From assembly GCA_910589415.1 (NCBI GenBank), contig OU342633.1, positions 40,182,210-40,246,209 on the forward strand: DNA of 64,000 nt, in the 5' to 3' direction. The notes under the pieces are model-generated. The model had not been told where the DNA came from, searched no databases, and saw only the letters and a list, made by a program, of their open reading frames with translations. Every line of letters begins with the position of its first letter. Positions within the stretch are counted from its first letter, which is position 1. Both the position numbers and the translations under genes were made by a program. Below, piece after piece: positions 1 through 15,000 of the stretch. Origin of the DNA: Malachius bipustulatus. Lineage: Eukaryota > Arthropoda > Insecta > Coleoptera > Melyridae.

Positions 1-3000
1 CTCTCTTCGTGGGACAACGGCACGTCGACCCAACGACTACGGGTCACCGTCAGCGAGATGATGCGTCCCAGTACCTCGATAAACGAAGGGGCTTTCTGAA
101 CGTCCTGGCTCCCGACCAGCACCCGCACGCCCGTCATCACCATGTTACTTTCATTGTTTGTAACCTATAAAAGATTCGATCACGAGTCACGTCTTATATC
201 TTCACGATGAAGCGAGGTTCGAATAAACTTACCTCAATAGTAAAACCCAGAGGTTTATTACAGGAGACGTACAGCCCGGTCGTGTTGAGACGATGCTTGA
301 GTTGGCTGACGTTGTAGACCTGCAAGAGGTCGTTGCCTCCAAACTCGACGTCGTTCATCGGCTGGCAGTGCTCGAAGAAGTCGACAGGGAAGGCGACGGA
401 GCTGGACGTCTTGCCGGATTTTACCGCTTTCTTCTTGCGTGGCTTCACGGCCGGACCGGCCGATAAGGTCGGTCGGATCGTGGGCGACATCCAGAACCCT
501 ACGTTATTTCAAAAACATTAATTTGATTTCCCAGTTTCCATCAAATGTTACTACTAACCTGTCTGGTCCATGTTGGCCATGTACATTTTCAAACTGCCGT
601 CTTCGCACAGCAAAATCAAAGTCGTTCTCAATTCGTTGCCGGAATTGTGTCTAATGGCCACCATGTCCATTATCTTGGACTTGGAAGGCACTACCCGAAT
701 CTCTTGGAAAAGCAAAGTGTCTGGTTTCAACATTATCACCACGGGATTATTACCTAAAATACATTAATGTTAACATACACTATGATAACTGGAATAAAGT
801 GAATACATACTGGACTGCATGGCAGCACATAGCAGACCCGGATGGTTAGGTATCTCGGTCCACTGACAGAGAGGCTGAGGAGTGGGGTTGCGTTGGCCAT
901 TGCTCTTGCCGCCTGCCGGGGTTGAAGTGGCTGTTGCAGCGGCCGGTGTTGGTAAGGAGATGGGAAACACAACCGTCAGACAACTGTTACGCGCCGACAT
1001 GGGCGACACGAAGCTCTTGCCCAGGGCGTAACTGTAGAAGAGAAGACCCAAAGTGTGCGAATAGTAAATGCTCACTCCACCGCCAGCCACTTGTCCGTTC
1101 ACGTCCTAATAACAAAGAGGATAACAAAGCGAATCCCGAGGTGAAACAAAGACTCACAGTTACATCCAGATGAAACACTTCCAAGGTATTGGTGACATAG
1201 AAGGAGCCGTATTTGGCGCTGCTATCCTCCTTCAGCTTCTCCACGTAAATATGGCCTGGCGACGACATGACGAGGATGTTGTAGATGCCGTCCTCGTACA
1301 TGAAGGTGCAATCGCGGATCTTGCCGCTCGGAACCAGAAAGTAGTACTGGGGGCTAAGGGCGTCCAAGGCGAGGTCGTACACTTTGACAAAATCGGCTGT
1401 CACCAGGGCTAGCTTGGTCTGGGAACCGGGCAGCCATACCGCCTTGATTATGAAGTTACCAGTTTCGAGTTGAGGATGAAGAACTAGGTGGTCCGACACT
1501 GACCCCCCTGAAATATTTAAAACAGAGTTAGCTGCAATTTTTTATCTATAAAAATGAGCGAGACCACTCACCGGAAGTAAAAGTTAGCACGTGACAATCC
1601 TTCAATCCGCACACAGCTAGATAATCCTCGTTACAGAGATTACTAGATAAAGAGAGAACCGTGAACGGGATCGGAGCAGACGAAAGCCGCGTGAGGGTGA
1701 GTTTTCTCGTTGACGAATCAGCCTGTTTGAGAAGAGCCGAGAGCTGCAGCACGGTGATCTTGCCCTTCTCGTGAGAGACAGCCAGATGCTGGCGGCGTCC
1801 GTGAGTAGAAGTCATGCAGCACATAGCCACCCGACGGATAATGTGAGCAGACAACAATTGTCGAATCGTCTGACCCTGCTCGCCCGCATACGACATACGC
1901 ACATTCTCAAAAGCACCCTCTTGAGAACCTACAAGACAACCCGATTAATCGTAAGCCATTTTAATAAATAAAAAAAAAACACAAACCCTCACCCAAAGTG
2001 GGCACCATCAGTTGATCCGTCTGGACGTATTTTTTATCGACGGTATGAAGCTGCTGCAGAGCAGCCATGGCCCTGGCGTGACACCCGACGGGCGACATCT
2101 GATTGCAATTGGTCTCGATGGACGGCAACAGAGACGTCAGCACTTGCACTAAATTTCCTGCCAAATGTTCGGACCCCAAGTACCCGGCTATGAACTCCCT
2201 GGCGCCTTCCATTTGCTTCACCAGTCCAGAGTCCCGCTTCTCCCGGCCGTAGGTCGTCTTGTCGATGGGAACCGGAGAGGAGGGTCGTCTCCTCAGAGAA
2301 CTCTGCAACAGTCCCTCTGTAGTAAAAGCGGAGGCGGGGGCGACAGTCGAAGAAGCCCCGGCAGCCGCCGCAGCGTTCGACTCGGTCTGAGGCGAACGTC
2401 TGACTAAAGCCTGACAGGTCGCGTCCTCCTTGGCACCGCAGTCGCAGAAGAAGTTGCCGTACTTCGCGTAGCTGAGATCGTGGCCCTTGTGGCAGACACG
2501 GGCGCACACCGAGCACACGCCGACCCCGTCCAGCATGCGACACGTGTGACAATGGTACCAATGCTGGTTCATGAACTCCTTAAACGAGTTCAAACGTGAT
2601 GGAAGATAGCCGGACAAGTATTGATCGGGTCATTACGAATGAGAGGAATTTATGCGTGCATGATATGGGTGAACATTGGTACACAGATCAAGTGCGGATG
2701 GGTAAATGGTTTCAGTTTGAAAAAGCATTGAAAAACACAAATAATTTGTGAAGAAGCGAAAGAAATATTTACAAAAGTAGAATTACAGAAAAAGAACAGA
2801 TAAACAAAGATTAACAAAGATTGAGAAAGAGAGAATATTATGATGCCAGAAAGAATAAAAATTATTGTTGGAATAAAAAAGCAATTATCAGAACTTATAA
2901 ATAAACTATAGGTGCAACCAGATTTGTATGAAGATTGGGAAGTGTAACGAAAATGATGTGTAGAAAAACAGTGAAGCAAAAAATTATAATGACAATGTTG

Positions 3001-6000
3001 ATACTGCCAACTACATTTCACATTTATTAATTAATTTCCAGCGATCAGCACATCTCTCATAACATCACTGGTATGGAGACTGATGAGACTTAATAAAGAC
3101 TAAACAGTGACTTCTATCTGTTCAGACTCATTTGATTTGTGTCAATCCGAGGAATTAATTACAATTTTTTTGTAAAAATTATGTATTTGTGAGGAGTTAA
3201 GCTTTTGAGATAAGCATAATATAAAAACTTATATTATGCTGATGCATTACAGAAGAGAAAAAGCAATATCATGAAAGATGAGAGATCTTACACTTACCTT
3301 TTGAGTGATGGTGAAAGTACAAAGCTTGTTACACAAGGAATCCTCGTCGGAATCGTCCCCGCTATCGTCTTCTCCTTCTTCCTCCGGCCACTCACCTTCC
3401 ACTTCTAGAGGCGTTTCGCCTTCCCAAGGGGGACTGAGAGCCCTAGTGCTGCCTCCCGCTTGACCCTGAGCCGTAACCAGCCCCACTACGTCGCTCACAT
3501 AATCAACGATGCAGCAAGCCGCCTGCAGCATGGGTTTTGTTATGTTTATTGAAACTCCTGATCCAGAACCAGCGCTAGTCTCGGGACTTGCGAAGGAACG
3601 ATTGCAGAGCTCCAACCACTCAGCGGTGGCGGGGAAAAGATGCACGTGACCTTTTCCGGTACCGGCATCCGCCAACATCGTCATTACCACCATTAGATCG
3701 GTGAAGCCGCAACCTGAATCACATTTAATTGATTAAAACAAAGAAAAACAAACAATTATTATTACTACCTTCTAGAGGTGGAGATAATATGTGGCATCCC
3801 AAGGGAATCAGAGCCTTGAGAATTGTTAACGGCACTTCTTCGGATACGTTATTGTTTTGCTTCACAATAAAGGAGGTCAGAGCTTGTAACAATTGACTGT
3901 TTTCTTGAACAAGAGATTTCTTATCGTCTGGCGAACTACTGGAATCGACTGTTACTTGCGCGATCGTCCACTTGACATTAGTACTGGGCGAGTCGCTTTT
4001 AGCCAACGTTACGTTAGCAGACGACTGCTGCTGCGTCTTCGCGGATTCTTCCTCAGGTTCGGGCCTGTTGGGACCGATTATGACCTGCTTCAACCAGGCC
4101 TGCAGCTTCTCGCCATCCACTTTTGCCAGTTTGCTCATACTACTGCACAGGTAGTTCAGGCTCGGATCGGTCGAGCTTTTCTCAGCCGTCTGGAACAGCT
4201 TGTTGAAGAAATGCAGCACCCGAGTGCTGTACTGCTGCGACATGTGCAGATTAGAGACGGACAGCAAAACTTTCACCAGATCTTTGTCTCCGGTAAAGAA
4301 ATTCTCCAGCGCCTGTCGGCCAGACGACTTCTCAAGGATCTTCTCGTAGAACTTGAGGCAGCTGTGCAGGACTTTCTCATCCACTTCGGCACTGTAATTG
4401 GGCGAGTTCTGGGAGGAATAGTTGATGATCAACCGGTAGGTGTGCTCAAGCACCCTCAGATAGACCCGTTTCTGATGCTCGTCAGTCTCTGAGTCTCCGA
4501 TCATTTTGTCTAAGGTTTTCGAGACCGTCTCGTACAGGAATTCCATCCGAAGGTCCAAGGTGATCGAGACCAGGGTCTCGATCGCCTTGTTCTTGGTGTC
4601 TGTGTTCTCGATTTTAGGGGCGTGATCGCAGAGGAATTTCACCAGACACTGTAGCAATCGTTTCAGGGACAGGTTTATGCTGAAGGGCGAGTTCATGGAG
4701 AGGCTGCAGATGTGAGTGTCTAGGATTTTCAGTATGTAACTCTCCGAAGGGATTATGTCGTTTTCGTACGGTTTCTGGAAGGGAAATTTCATGTTTTATC
4801 TTTTGATTAGCAATAATAGAAATAGAAGATGACACCTACCCATGATAGATCTTCAACAGTCGAAGAGTTCCATTGCTGCTGGACTGACGACACGGCGGTC
4901 GGAAGCAGAGGCCCCAGTTCCGTGGCGAGCGTGTTTGTCAAGGGATTCAAAGTCGAAGCGACAGCTAGAATATCTTGAACGCCTTCGAAATATTTGAGGT
5001 TTGTTTTGGCAGCCGATTCGCTTTGATCAACGGCGGTATGAAGCAACGCCCACCTATGATAAGTCAATGACAATTACTTTAAGACATCAAAATTCATAAA
5101 TAGAGACAATAAATACACCCTATAGATAGATATCCAGATATGTTATAATATAACAGTAAAAGAAATAGAGAATTAGGTTTTCTGACATTATGTCAACTGT
5201 CTAAACTTTCTGTCTAAGTCACTTGGCAGATTCACTGTGATCGGACTGTTGATTTTTCTACTGAACTCCACTCGTTCTTCATCTTTCAGTACTGAAGGAA
5301 AGTTGCGTTTTGTTTTGTTTTTGTCTCCAAGTCGAGTTACGGCGATATTGACGGATATTCTATGTCAAGTAAAAGCATTCATTATCGAATTTGATTGAAC
5401 AAAAGTTCAGAAAAAATGGGAAAATCTAGAATGAAAGTCAAAGGGGGCTGATGGAGTTAATGGGGCTAAAACTCCTTTTACAAGAATTGGCGCATTTCAG
5501 TATTTCCCAGTTTTGGTAGAAACGACACAATTATATTTCCCTTTAAATTTTAAAGCCCATGAGTAACCTCTAATGGTCTAGATTTAAAATGAACCTGAGA
5601 ACCTCTAACGCTATGTTGTTCAGATGTTAAAGTCTAAACTTTGAGACATTTAGGGCGAAATAAGTTCGTATTAAAATCAAAAGTCTCATGACATTTAAAA
5701 CGTCAGTGGTTCTTGTTTTTCAAATTATTCAATTGTGACCCCTTCGCTCAGTTTTTAAGTTGAGGCGGTTTTACTAGAACAGATTTTAAACAAGGCTAGG
5801 TAGTCAAGATAACCTAAAAATCGAACAGAAAAAGACAATTCAACCAACCTGGTACAATGTAGAATCGCCTGCGTTAATTTCAATACGTGCGGCAACAAAT
5901 CCTGCACTAGTGTAGTATTAGAGGAGACGATCGACTCGTTCGAGTTGTTCTCCGGATCTTCCAGAGAAACTCTCACTTTCGCCATCAGAGTGTCCAGTAA

Positions 6001-9000
6001 GATCAGATTCATCAACGGTGGCAAGTTCTCTTTATGTAGAAGTCCTAAAATCCACAAGAAAAATTACCAAACACTCCCAATTGAAAGTAAACCTCCCTTA
6101 CCTTGTTTAACATCGGGGGTTAGAGTTATGACGCAATTCTTGGCGTTGCTTATATCATACTTGATATTATTGACGGCATCGGAAACGGCCTTCAGAAGCT
6201 TATCAGTGTGCTGAGTGTACATCCCTTGCTTCACCAGACAATCCTTCAACCACCGGTTGAAGTTTTTATGAGACGTCCTGGGCCCCCAGATCAAAGAATG
6301 TAATAATAAAGGACCGGCAGCTAAGATCTCGCCGGCGGCCAGTCTTTCCATGTAGGATCCGGAGGGAGGCAAAAGCTGAAGCAACCTGCGCAAACGAGAG
6401 ATTTATTATTTCATTAACACACCATTTCTAACCTCGAACTCACCTCCAACAGATCGTGAAGCAGTATTGAGCGGCGCACAGTCCAAGGAAACTGATCTTG
6501 GAGGAGGAATTCACCGAAGTCACGTGAGTAATGTTCAATATCTCAATCAGGGCGTCCAACAGAAGGGGATACCGGAGTTTGTCGGGGGTCCCCAGGATGA
6601 AATTACAGGCGAGCCCGTCCAGTTTCGGCGCGTCCTGGTTGTTGATCTCGAGGTTGGTCAGGACGTAGAAGCGGGGCTTCATGGCGAACTCGTCGCCGCT
6701 CGTTATCTTCCGGTAGTTGTCCTCGATCTCCTGCCAGGCGGTGTACATGCGACTCATGTTCTTCTTTTCGGTGTCCACGTTCAGGTTGGTCGAGTAGAAC
6801 AAGTTCCACTGGATCTGAAATCGAGATTAATCGTTATATCTGTTTGGTTTACAGAGAGATGATCATGTACCTGTTCCAGGAGAGCTGTGGGAGCATCGTA
6901 GAGATGTTTCATGATGTAATCGAATAGGAGTAAAAGCCTCGACAGGTGTAAGAGCTGGGATTCTTTCAGGGGCCCCCTGGATATTTCCGAGCAACGCAGA
7001 ACGCCCCCGGCCATCAGTAACACGACCGACTTTTTCTGCATTAAATTCAGCGAGTGGAACAGATAAAGCAGAACTTGGGCATGTTCTACATTCAAATCTA
7101 AAAAAAAATCATTTATTTATGATTAATGACACCTTATGTAGCTTTTTTCCAAATTTATACTGTATCTGAGATGGGAATTTTAATTATATTATCCTCAACG
7201 AGTTGAATGTTACTTTTGCCTTATATCTAGACGGTGTTGTTGTTTCCAGACTTCCTTAGACTACTACTCGATCATAATTCAGCGAGTTCAATCAAAATTT
7301 ACATTGCCCCTACTTTCACTCTAAAGAGTGGAAGTAAACTTGTTAAATTCAGTCAGAACTCACCTTCATTTTCTGCTTCAGCGATTGTTTGGGGAGTATT
7401 TAAAACGTTCTCGATAAGCGTGTTGACTAGCCGGTGCCATATACTTATAACAGAAGCTTCTTTTTCGTTTTGGGGCCGCAACAACAATACCTGGAATTAT
7501 TAGAAAAAAAAAATGAAATCAGCATAATCAACAAGTTCCAGTAACTCCCAACTAACCTGTGCCAGTACAGACAGAGTCCTAGGGTAGACCTGCAGGGGCC
7601 AAGCGTGCGGCACATCTGTGTTCCATGGAGACACACCCAAGTGGTTGAGCAAGCAAGCCTGGAGACCAGTCAAGCCGCTATGGGTGATCAGGTTGTGTGT
7701 GAACCGTGACAGCGCCCCGGAAAAGTCGCAGTATAGCTGCGCCAGATTCGCACCAAAGTACACCGATATCGTACCAACGTCGGTTCTAGCCGTCTCTCTA
7801 TCCAGGTCCCTTACTATCGCGGCCAGGATAATCATCTGCTGCTCGGAGAGGCCAGCTTTCACGTAACGGGAGACATAGGCTGACCGGCTGCAGAGGAGGT
7901 GCCGATTCATGAAGACGAACAGCCCAGTGGCCAGGGAGATGAAACCGTGCGCCTCTCCCTTCTCGGGCACGACACCGCCTCCGGCCGCTCTTTCATCCGT
8001 CGCTCGAGCCTCGCCGCTCTCGGCAGTCGGAGTGCGAGCCTCTGCCGGTTCGGGTGGCGCCACAGTCTCCTCGAACCACTGACCGAGGATCATTTCACTA
8101 TCATCGTCTGAAGAAAAATTAAACATTTTTATAATGCCAGAAGGTTTTGTATTAAGTGGACCCACCTTCATCGGTAGAACTAGTCTCGGAGCACAGGATC
8201 ATATCTTCGTAATACGTGGTCGAGTCAGATTGACTATAGGTGTCTCCCTCGGGCGGGTGCAGTCTCTTCAATGTGCAGGCCTTCCTGTAGCTCACAATCG
8301 CCAGATAAAAAAGAAGGTGATTCAAGGGGGCGGCGCCTAGCACCCTAGCCACACGCTGCAAGGCAGTGAACTGGCCCATTATGGCCAAAGGAGCGGGTTC
8401 CACCTGATAAATTAATAATTCAATACCCTTCAGAATCAGATCTGACATCTCGAAAAAAAAGACGACCACTTACCTGCACGACGCTGGAAGCCCCCGCACA
8501 CACTTCCAAATGCAAATCTTCAAACAGTTCCCCCAGTAGCGAGAGAGCCTTCGAGGCCAACGCCACGGAGAGTACACCGAACGACTGTTGCAGCTTCATC
8601 AGCCCCGATTTGGAGCTGCCGGCGGAGCTCCCGGGCTGAGACACTTTCGAGGGGCTACGTCCCTGGGATTTATCATCACGCTCGCGCAAGTGCGGAGCCT
8701 TGTCGGGGACCACGCAGGCCGACATGTGAGCCTGCAAACCGGAGACCAGAACCCAGGCACCGGCCAGGATATGGTTTTGGAACACCTTGAAGCAAAAAGA
8801 GAAAAATTATTATATTATATTTCCACACAACTTCAACAAAAAAATAAACTACCCCTCAGAGTTACTCTTTATAGAAATATAAAGATACAGAAATTTTTAC
8901 AATTCCAGTATCACCGACTGATTAACTCACGTGTCCGCCGGCTCTGGTGGAAGCTTTAATTATGCCGCCGATGAACGAGTACACGCCGAGGGCCTCCTCG

Positions 9001-12000
9001 ATCAGAGTGACGGCGTTCGCTTCGAGTTCTTCCTCCTTCTGGGCGGCGGGCGGAGGTTGCTGGGTCGAACTTTTGGGTTGGACAGTGACACCGGTTTGTA
9101 AGACGGCGCTGGCGCACGCCTGGCCGATAGCGCACTGCAGCACGGCCATGCTGAGCATGCACAGTTTGTCCAGCTTGCCGGGGGTCAGGGGCTCCAACAC
9201 GGGCAGCTGAAGAGCAGAGGAGGCCAGGCTCATCTCTGATAAGGTGGATGGGAGGCTGCAAAAATTACATCTCGTCTATTATCATCATGGAGATCACAGA
9301 AAAACAATTGTATTGGAAACACTTTCTTTGATCAAACCAATACAAGGAATCGGTTGCAAAAATGTAATTTTTTTGTAAGCGTTCACACCTGTATCTTTGT
9401 AAAAAAAGAAACAGAACTGAGAGAATTAATAATTGACCTTTCTCACTTTAAAACTGAATCACCCTGTAGAGATTAGATGGAAATATTTTCTCACAGTTTC
9501 TTACCATGCTCGAAGAGTAGTAGCTTCTGAATGTGTGACTGGTATACTGAAAGGCTTGCCGGCCAGTGCTTCCTCCACTTTAGTCCTCGATTTCTTGATC
9601 GAGGGTAGATTTAAGCAGAGATCGACAATCGTGTCGCCGGCTCGAAGTGACTGCAAGCTTTCTGTGTTTGTCTTTAAGAAGAGTTTCTGGAAAGAACAAA
9701 AACTTATATCCTCACACATTTTACCTCTTCCAATGCACCACCTAAAAAATAAAAGAGAAAACTCAATCAAATTACTTACGGTGATTTCCCCGGCGGGATC
9801 GGAACTGCCGGGATCGGCGGACACCCTGCCCGGATCGTCGGCGCCCCGGAGCGGCAGCACCAGCTGCTCGTGTATGCGCATTCCGAGGTCGCTGCGGCCC
9901 TTGGCGGCGTCCTGCTTGGCCGCGGGATCGGGGGAGGGTGCGGGGGCGGGTGTCGGGGGCAGCGCATCGCCGCGCATCGTGTTCACCAGTCGGGATACTT
10001 CGGCGTGGCTCAGAGGACCGGGAGCGCCGACGCAGAGCACCCGCACCGCGTGCAGGCAACGCTCGACGTGCGACGGATCCGGGGGTGCGCCCGACGACGA
10101 GAGCGACGAGAGCAGGTAACCGAGAAGGACCCGGCTCGCCGCCGACACTGTCTCCAATTGACTCCCGGAAACTGGATGACGGAAAACGTGATTAATCTTT
10201 TTAGAGGAGAGGATGAGATGAAACTGTGATATGTTAGAAATTTGAAAAACAATCAAATAAACAATTCAACTGTTATAAGATACATACTATTCGCAGATAA
10301 CTAGGTAATAAGAGCGATAAGAAACAAATTAAATCATATGGTGATTGTTACAAAGACAATAATGATTAACAATCAGACAGTGTGTTGAGCTTAAGCCAGT
10401 GAGTTAGAGATTGCAGAATTATTCAAATTACTTCATTGTGTTCGTTTAATGCAATCATTAGTATGTTTATAGGGCAGCAGTTGGGCAATAATACACCTTG
10501 GCAAAAATTTGCAAAACAAAAACCTTGCCCTAATAAAACTACTTGTCCTTATAAAAGTGTAAAAATGTTCGAAGAAAGGTACACTTTATTATTCTTAATA
10601 ATCTTACTAATCTTGCAATAGCTGATAACAATAATTACTCCATTTACATTACAAATTACAATAACCTCAAAATGAATAATCATCAAATAACTGCTTCTTC
10701 TTCTTAAACCACTTCTGTCTCAATTCCTTCAATCAGTATGAAGCACAGATCTTCAAATACACTTTCACAATAATTATTATGATAGCTTGTGGACGAAATG
10801 CAGAAAGAAGTGCAGCAAAATATTTGAACGATTATCTTGCCAGAAGGAAATCCCATCAAACGCAGTTTCAAAAAGTGGCAAAACTCGTGTATGAGATAAA
10901 AAAAAATCATGAATGCGAACACAGAAATTAACGAAGTCGTTGAAATAAATGTTCTGGCTGCTTTAGAAGCAAACAATCTGGCTTAGTCGAGAGAACCCTC
11001 TTTAATGGGTACAACCGAGGGTACAACAATGTAATAATAACACTTCTGGTGTTGCAGAAAAATGAGTACAAACCGTACCTCAAGAGATGTTCTCGAAAAT
11101 TTTACCATACACTGCTTTGGACCGACTATCAAGAAAATCCTCATTTGTTGCAATAAATATGACCGCAAGTAAAACTTGGTCCAATTATTTACAATGAAAA
11201 TTTAACTGGTCAGTCTGAAATGAAAGGCGCACTGGAACAGTTGCCTGAAGAGTGATGTGGTTTTAGCAAGAGGGCACTCCTGCCCATAACTACAGCATTG
11301 TTAGATTCTATCTGGATTAAGAATATCCAGAGAGGTGGATTGGAACCCATGGTTCAGTTCGATAGCCAACGAAACCCCCAGATCTCACCCTCTGGATTTT
11401 TTCCTATGGGGATATTTAAAAGATAAGGTCTACGACAGGACCTATGAAAATGTTGATGAACTAGAATTGGCTGTTCATCAAGAAATTGGTACATGACCAG
11501 GTAGGGGAGGCATATTACGAGCTCCCCTAACTGAAAGTGTCTTTTACCGCTACCAAAGGTGCCTGCGAAATATTGGTAGACAATTTAAAAATACTTAAAT
11601 TAATTGGTGTGGTCCTATGTTGTTTATTCAATTATTTTTATTGCCTTGTCAATATTTATTTAATATTTTTTATTTTCTGTCATTATCTTGATTATAACCT
11701 CATTTTGTATAGTCTTGTCCCATTAAAAGTTTTTTTTTTCAATATTCAGTAAAAATTCAATATAGGAAAAGTAAAATATGGTGGCTAGTGGCTATAATAT
11801 CTCAAAATATACTAGGCTAAAAAACACTTATTAGATGAAAATGTAGATAATTGTGCATGTTTTCATTCACACCCTTCAGATTTTCAAAATTCCTAGAAAT
11901 ATGAGAGTTATAGCGATTTTTAATTTTGGCAGATTTCTAGTTTTTTCTAAATATTTTGAGAACCGCTGCTGATTTTTTTGCAATCTTCAAACGGCATATG

Positions 12001-15000
12001 GCAAAATCCGAGATAGCAAAATAGAGAAGGATGAAGGGTCCATGGTGAACCCTGTAGCGCATGATAGGAGACTTCTAGAATGACATATCTTGCGAATTGA
12101 CAACTAACACGTTCGAACGAGATCGAGAGCCTAAGTTCATTCTAAAGTTATTCTGGTGACGTGACAAAAATGACAGAACAGCTGACACGTCCTGTCAACT
12201 ATCTAGAACAGCTGAAGAATGTTCCATAAGACTGAATTACGGAATCTAACAGACCAGAATCTAAACGAACAAGAAGAAGAGATATTCAATGCTCCTAACT
12301 AACCTCAGTTCCAAATTATTAATAAATCGAAAATAAGTCACCAATGTAGCCAATTTTAATTTAAGAAAAGCTATAATATAGCCTGCTTGCATGAGTCATA
12401 TCCGAAAGTGGACCAGAAGTTAAAACCACTTATAACGAGCCGTATTCTATCTTAATATTTTAACCATTCGTTAATATAAAATGTGAACTGATGGAAATGA
12501 CAATTAAGACTGTTTTCTTAAACTAAAGTGACCAATGACCATTAAGTAATAATTGTTTAAACTTAAAAGAATATACTCCAATGATTAGCAGTGTATCTAG
12601 TGAATCTTTCCAGGTACTAAATCTGCAACATCTACTCATGGGGGCATGTGTCTTCAACAGTGCTGCTTTCCCTTTTTGTTTAAATATTTTTTTATCATAT
12701 TTTTCATTTATTTTTAAGTTATTGTGTGATAAAATTGGAGCTATGGGTCATGTCAGCTAAGCTGGCCAAGACGTCGCGAATAAAAACATCTTTATACCAA
12801 CCTTATTTACACAAAAGCACATACACCTCTGAGCGTATGATAATATGATTTCAGGTGGTAGGACTGAACCATGTAGTCGGATTTATTCGAATGAGTAGCT
12901 GTCAAATTACCGCTTTCTACATAATTTATTAATGTAATTCACAAGGAGATTTCTCAACTTATTTATAATTTTAATTTTTTTTTTCAAGATTAACAATTTT
13001 TAGTTGTATTTTGATAAATTTATTACCTGGCCTAACCTTTAAGCCGAGTAATTCATCCTGTCTTGAAAACTGGCACCCCTGCAGTTTTATTATCAATGGG
13101 GTCATGGCCACTTTGGCTGACACGATCCATAACTAGTTTCTTTTCAAATTAGGTACTGTGTCTCTTAAATGCATAAAAAAATTGGGTCATTATTTACATC
13201 TGCGGCTCCCCGTGCGGTTGAGTACCCATCGGGCGCGTCCCCAGGTGGCGGATAGGGGGAAGGCCTTACAATGAGCGTAAGTGAGTAAGGTTAGCAGCAG
13301 TGATAGAGCTCGTCGGAGGTAAAATTCTAGACTGGTAACTCAAAGTCCTGCCGCGGACCACCTCCCCGAACCTAGTTGTCATGTCGTGACTAAAGGTCTG
13401 CACTAGGGGAAACGGCGCCAGAGATGTCCGACTGTGGACTATCTGATATACCGTATCATCTGTTGTCGTGTTCACGTTCCGCGCACAGAGAGATGCGGGG
13501 GTCTGGGCTTAATCGCCGGAACCAAGAGGAGACAACCTCACTAAAAAACCTAAATCCTAAGGCGGGGGTCCAGGCTGATGGGATGCGTGACTGGATAGAA
13601 GACCAGTCCTACTGGATTCAACCTTGGGGCACCAGGAGGCACCCCACTGTATCAATCCCCTCACCTTTGCATGCGGGGCTTTGCATAGGTGGAACACCCT
13701 TCCCTAGCTACTCGTGGGATCAACCATGGTAAGAAACAAAAAACCAAGAAATCGCGGGACATCACCGCAAAACAGACTGCTGACCGAGCGGGGCTTGTCA
13801 CCCGTCAAGACAGTCGGCAATCTAAACAATCCTTGTGCTCGAGACCACCTCGAACGCAAGAAGAATGCCCACGCATTGGCAAGAAAAGGAGCATCGACAC
13901 CCTTCATAGGACCAGAACCATTCTGTGGCTTCGAAGATACTTTCTTCAAGGCAGGATTCCAAAAGGAAGAAGAAAACTGAGAGAAACCCATTGGAGGAAC
14001 CTCTCGAGGTTGAGACAAGCCAAAGAACTTCTCGGGAATTTTAACCGAGAGAGATTGAAGAGTATCTTCGACCTGCAAGGAACGTCTCAGAACTCTGATG
14101 GGATTCCTAACGGGACATTGCAAGCTCAAGGAACACCTGAGGAAGTTAGACATAGAAGAAAATGGCGTCTGCAGATTCTGCGGGAAAGGAGACGAGACAC
14201 CACGTCACCTGCTGCTCAACTGCGATGCGATAGAACTCAAAAGAAGTAATGTTCTGGGCCACCACCAGCTAGAGGCAGGGAATTTACCCGACCTTGATCC
14301 TCTCAAAATCCTGAAGTTTCTCAAGGAAACGGACTTGGAGAGGGTGCTTCACTAAAGGGATTCCAGACCAGGCGAAGCACAGTAGAGGGGATACAATAGA
14401 TCTTTTAGGTCGCAGTAACTTAATCACCCTCAAAAAATACAAATACAAAAAAAAATACATCTGCGACTCCTACAGTTTCACTATGGCACCTATATAGGGG
14501 TGGAGAACATACCTATAGTAACACCAGGAAGGTATTCATTTGCTTTGCAAATTTATGGTTAGCCAAAAAAAGAGGCATTAAGAGCCGCTCTAATGAGTCC
14601 GGTCCTGGGTAGGCGGCGTATAAATACATAGGAAGCACGCACTCGAAATGATGAATACGCGTCCAAGTCAACCGGATCGTAAGCGGCGGATGCCATGAGC
14701 ACGACACAGAGAGGGATTCGACCGGATATAAGATTTCTCATATCGTATCCAGAGTATAGCGAACGATGTCACGATTTTTGGAATGCAAATGCAAAATAAA
14801 TGCAAAATTCAAAATAAAAACTGTGCTATTGTTAATCTCGAAGATATTCCTTGCCCTGAAAGTGATAAAAAAAAATATAAATTCGACCGTAGTGCCAAAG
14901 AGGCCTTAGTTGTGATCTTAATATTAGTTTGCAATGGCTGATTTTAGTTTCTTAATTCTTACCCACCCAGCACCCCTATTTCGCTCCTCGGTCCCGAAAA

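Noticed and set aside
194..9967. Plus-strand and alternative-frame open frames overlapping UBR4 exons (e.g. 3893-4492, 9433-10119)
   Set aside because: They are shadows of the conserved minus-strand exons and show no family motifs.
10704..11168. Minus-strand frames across the mariner relic
   Set aside because: The transposase motifs read on the plus strand; the minus frames are complementary artefacts.
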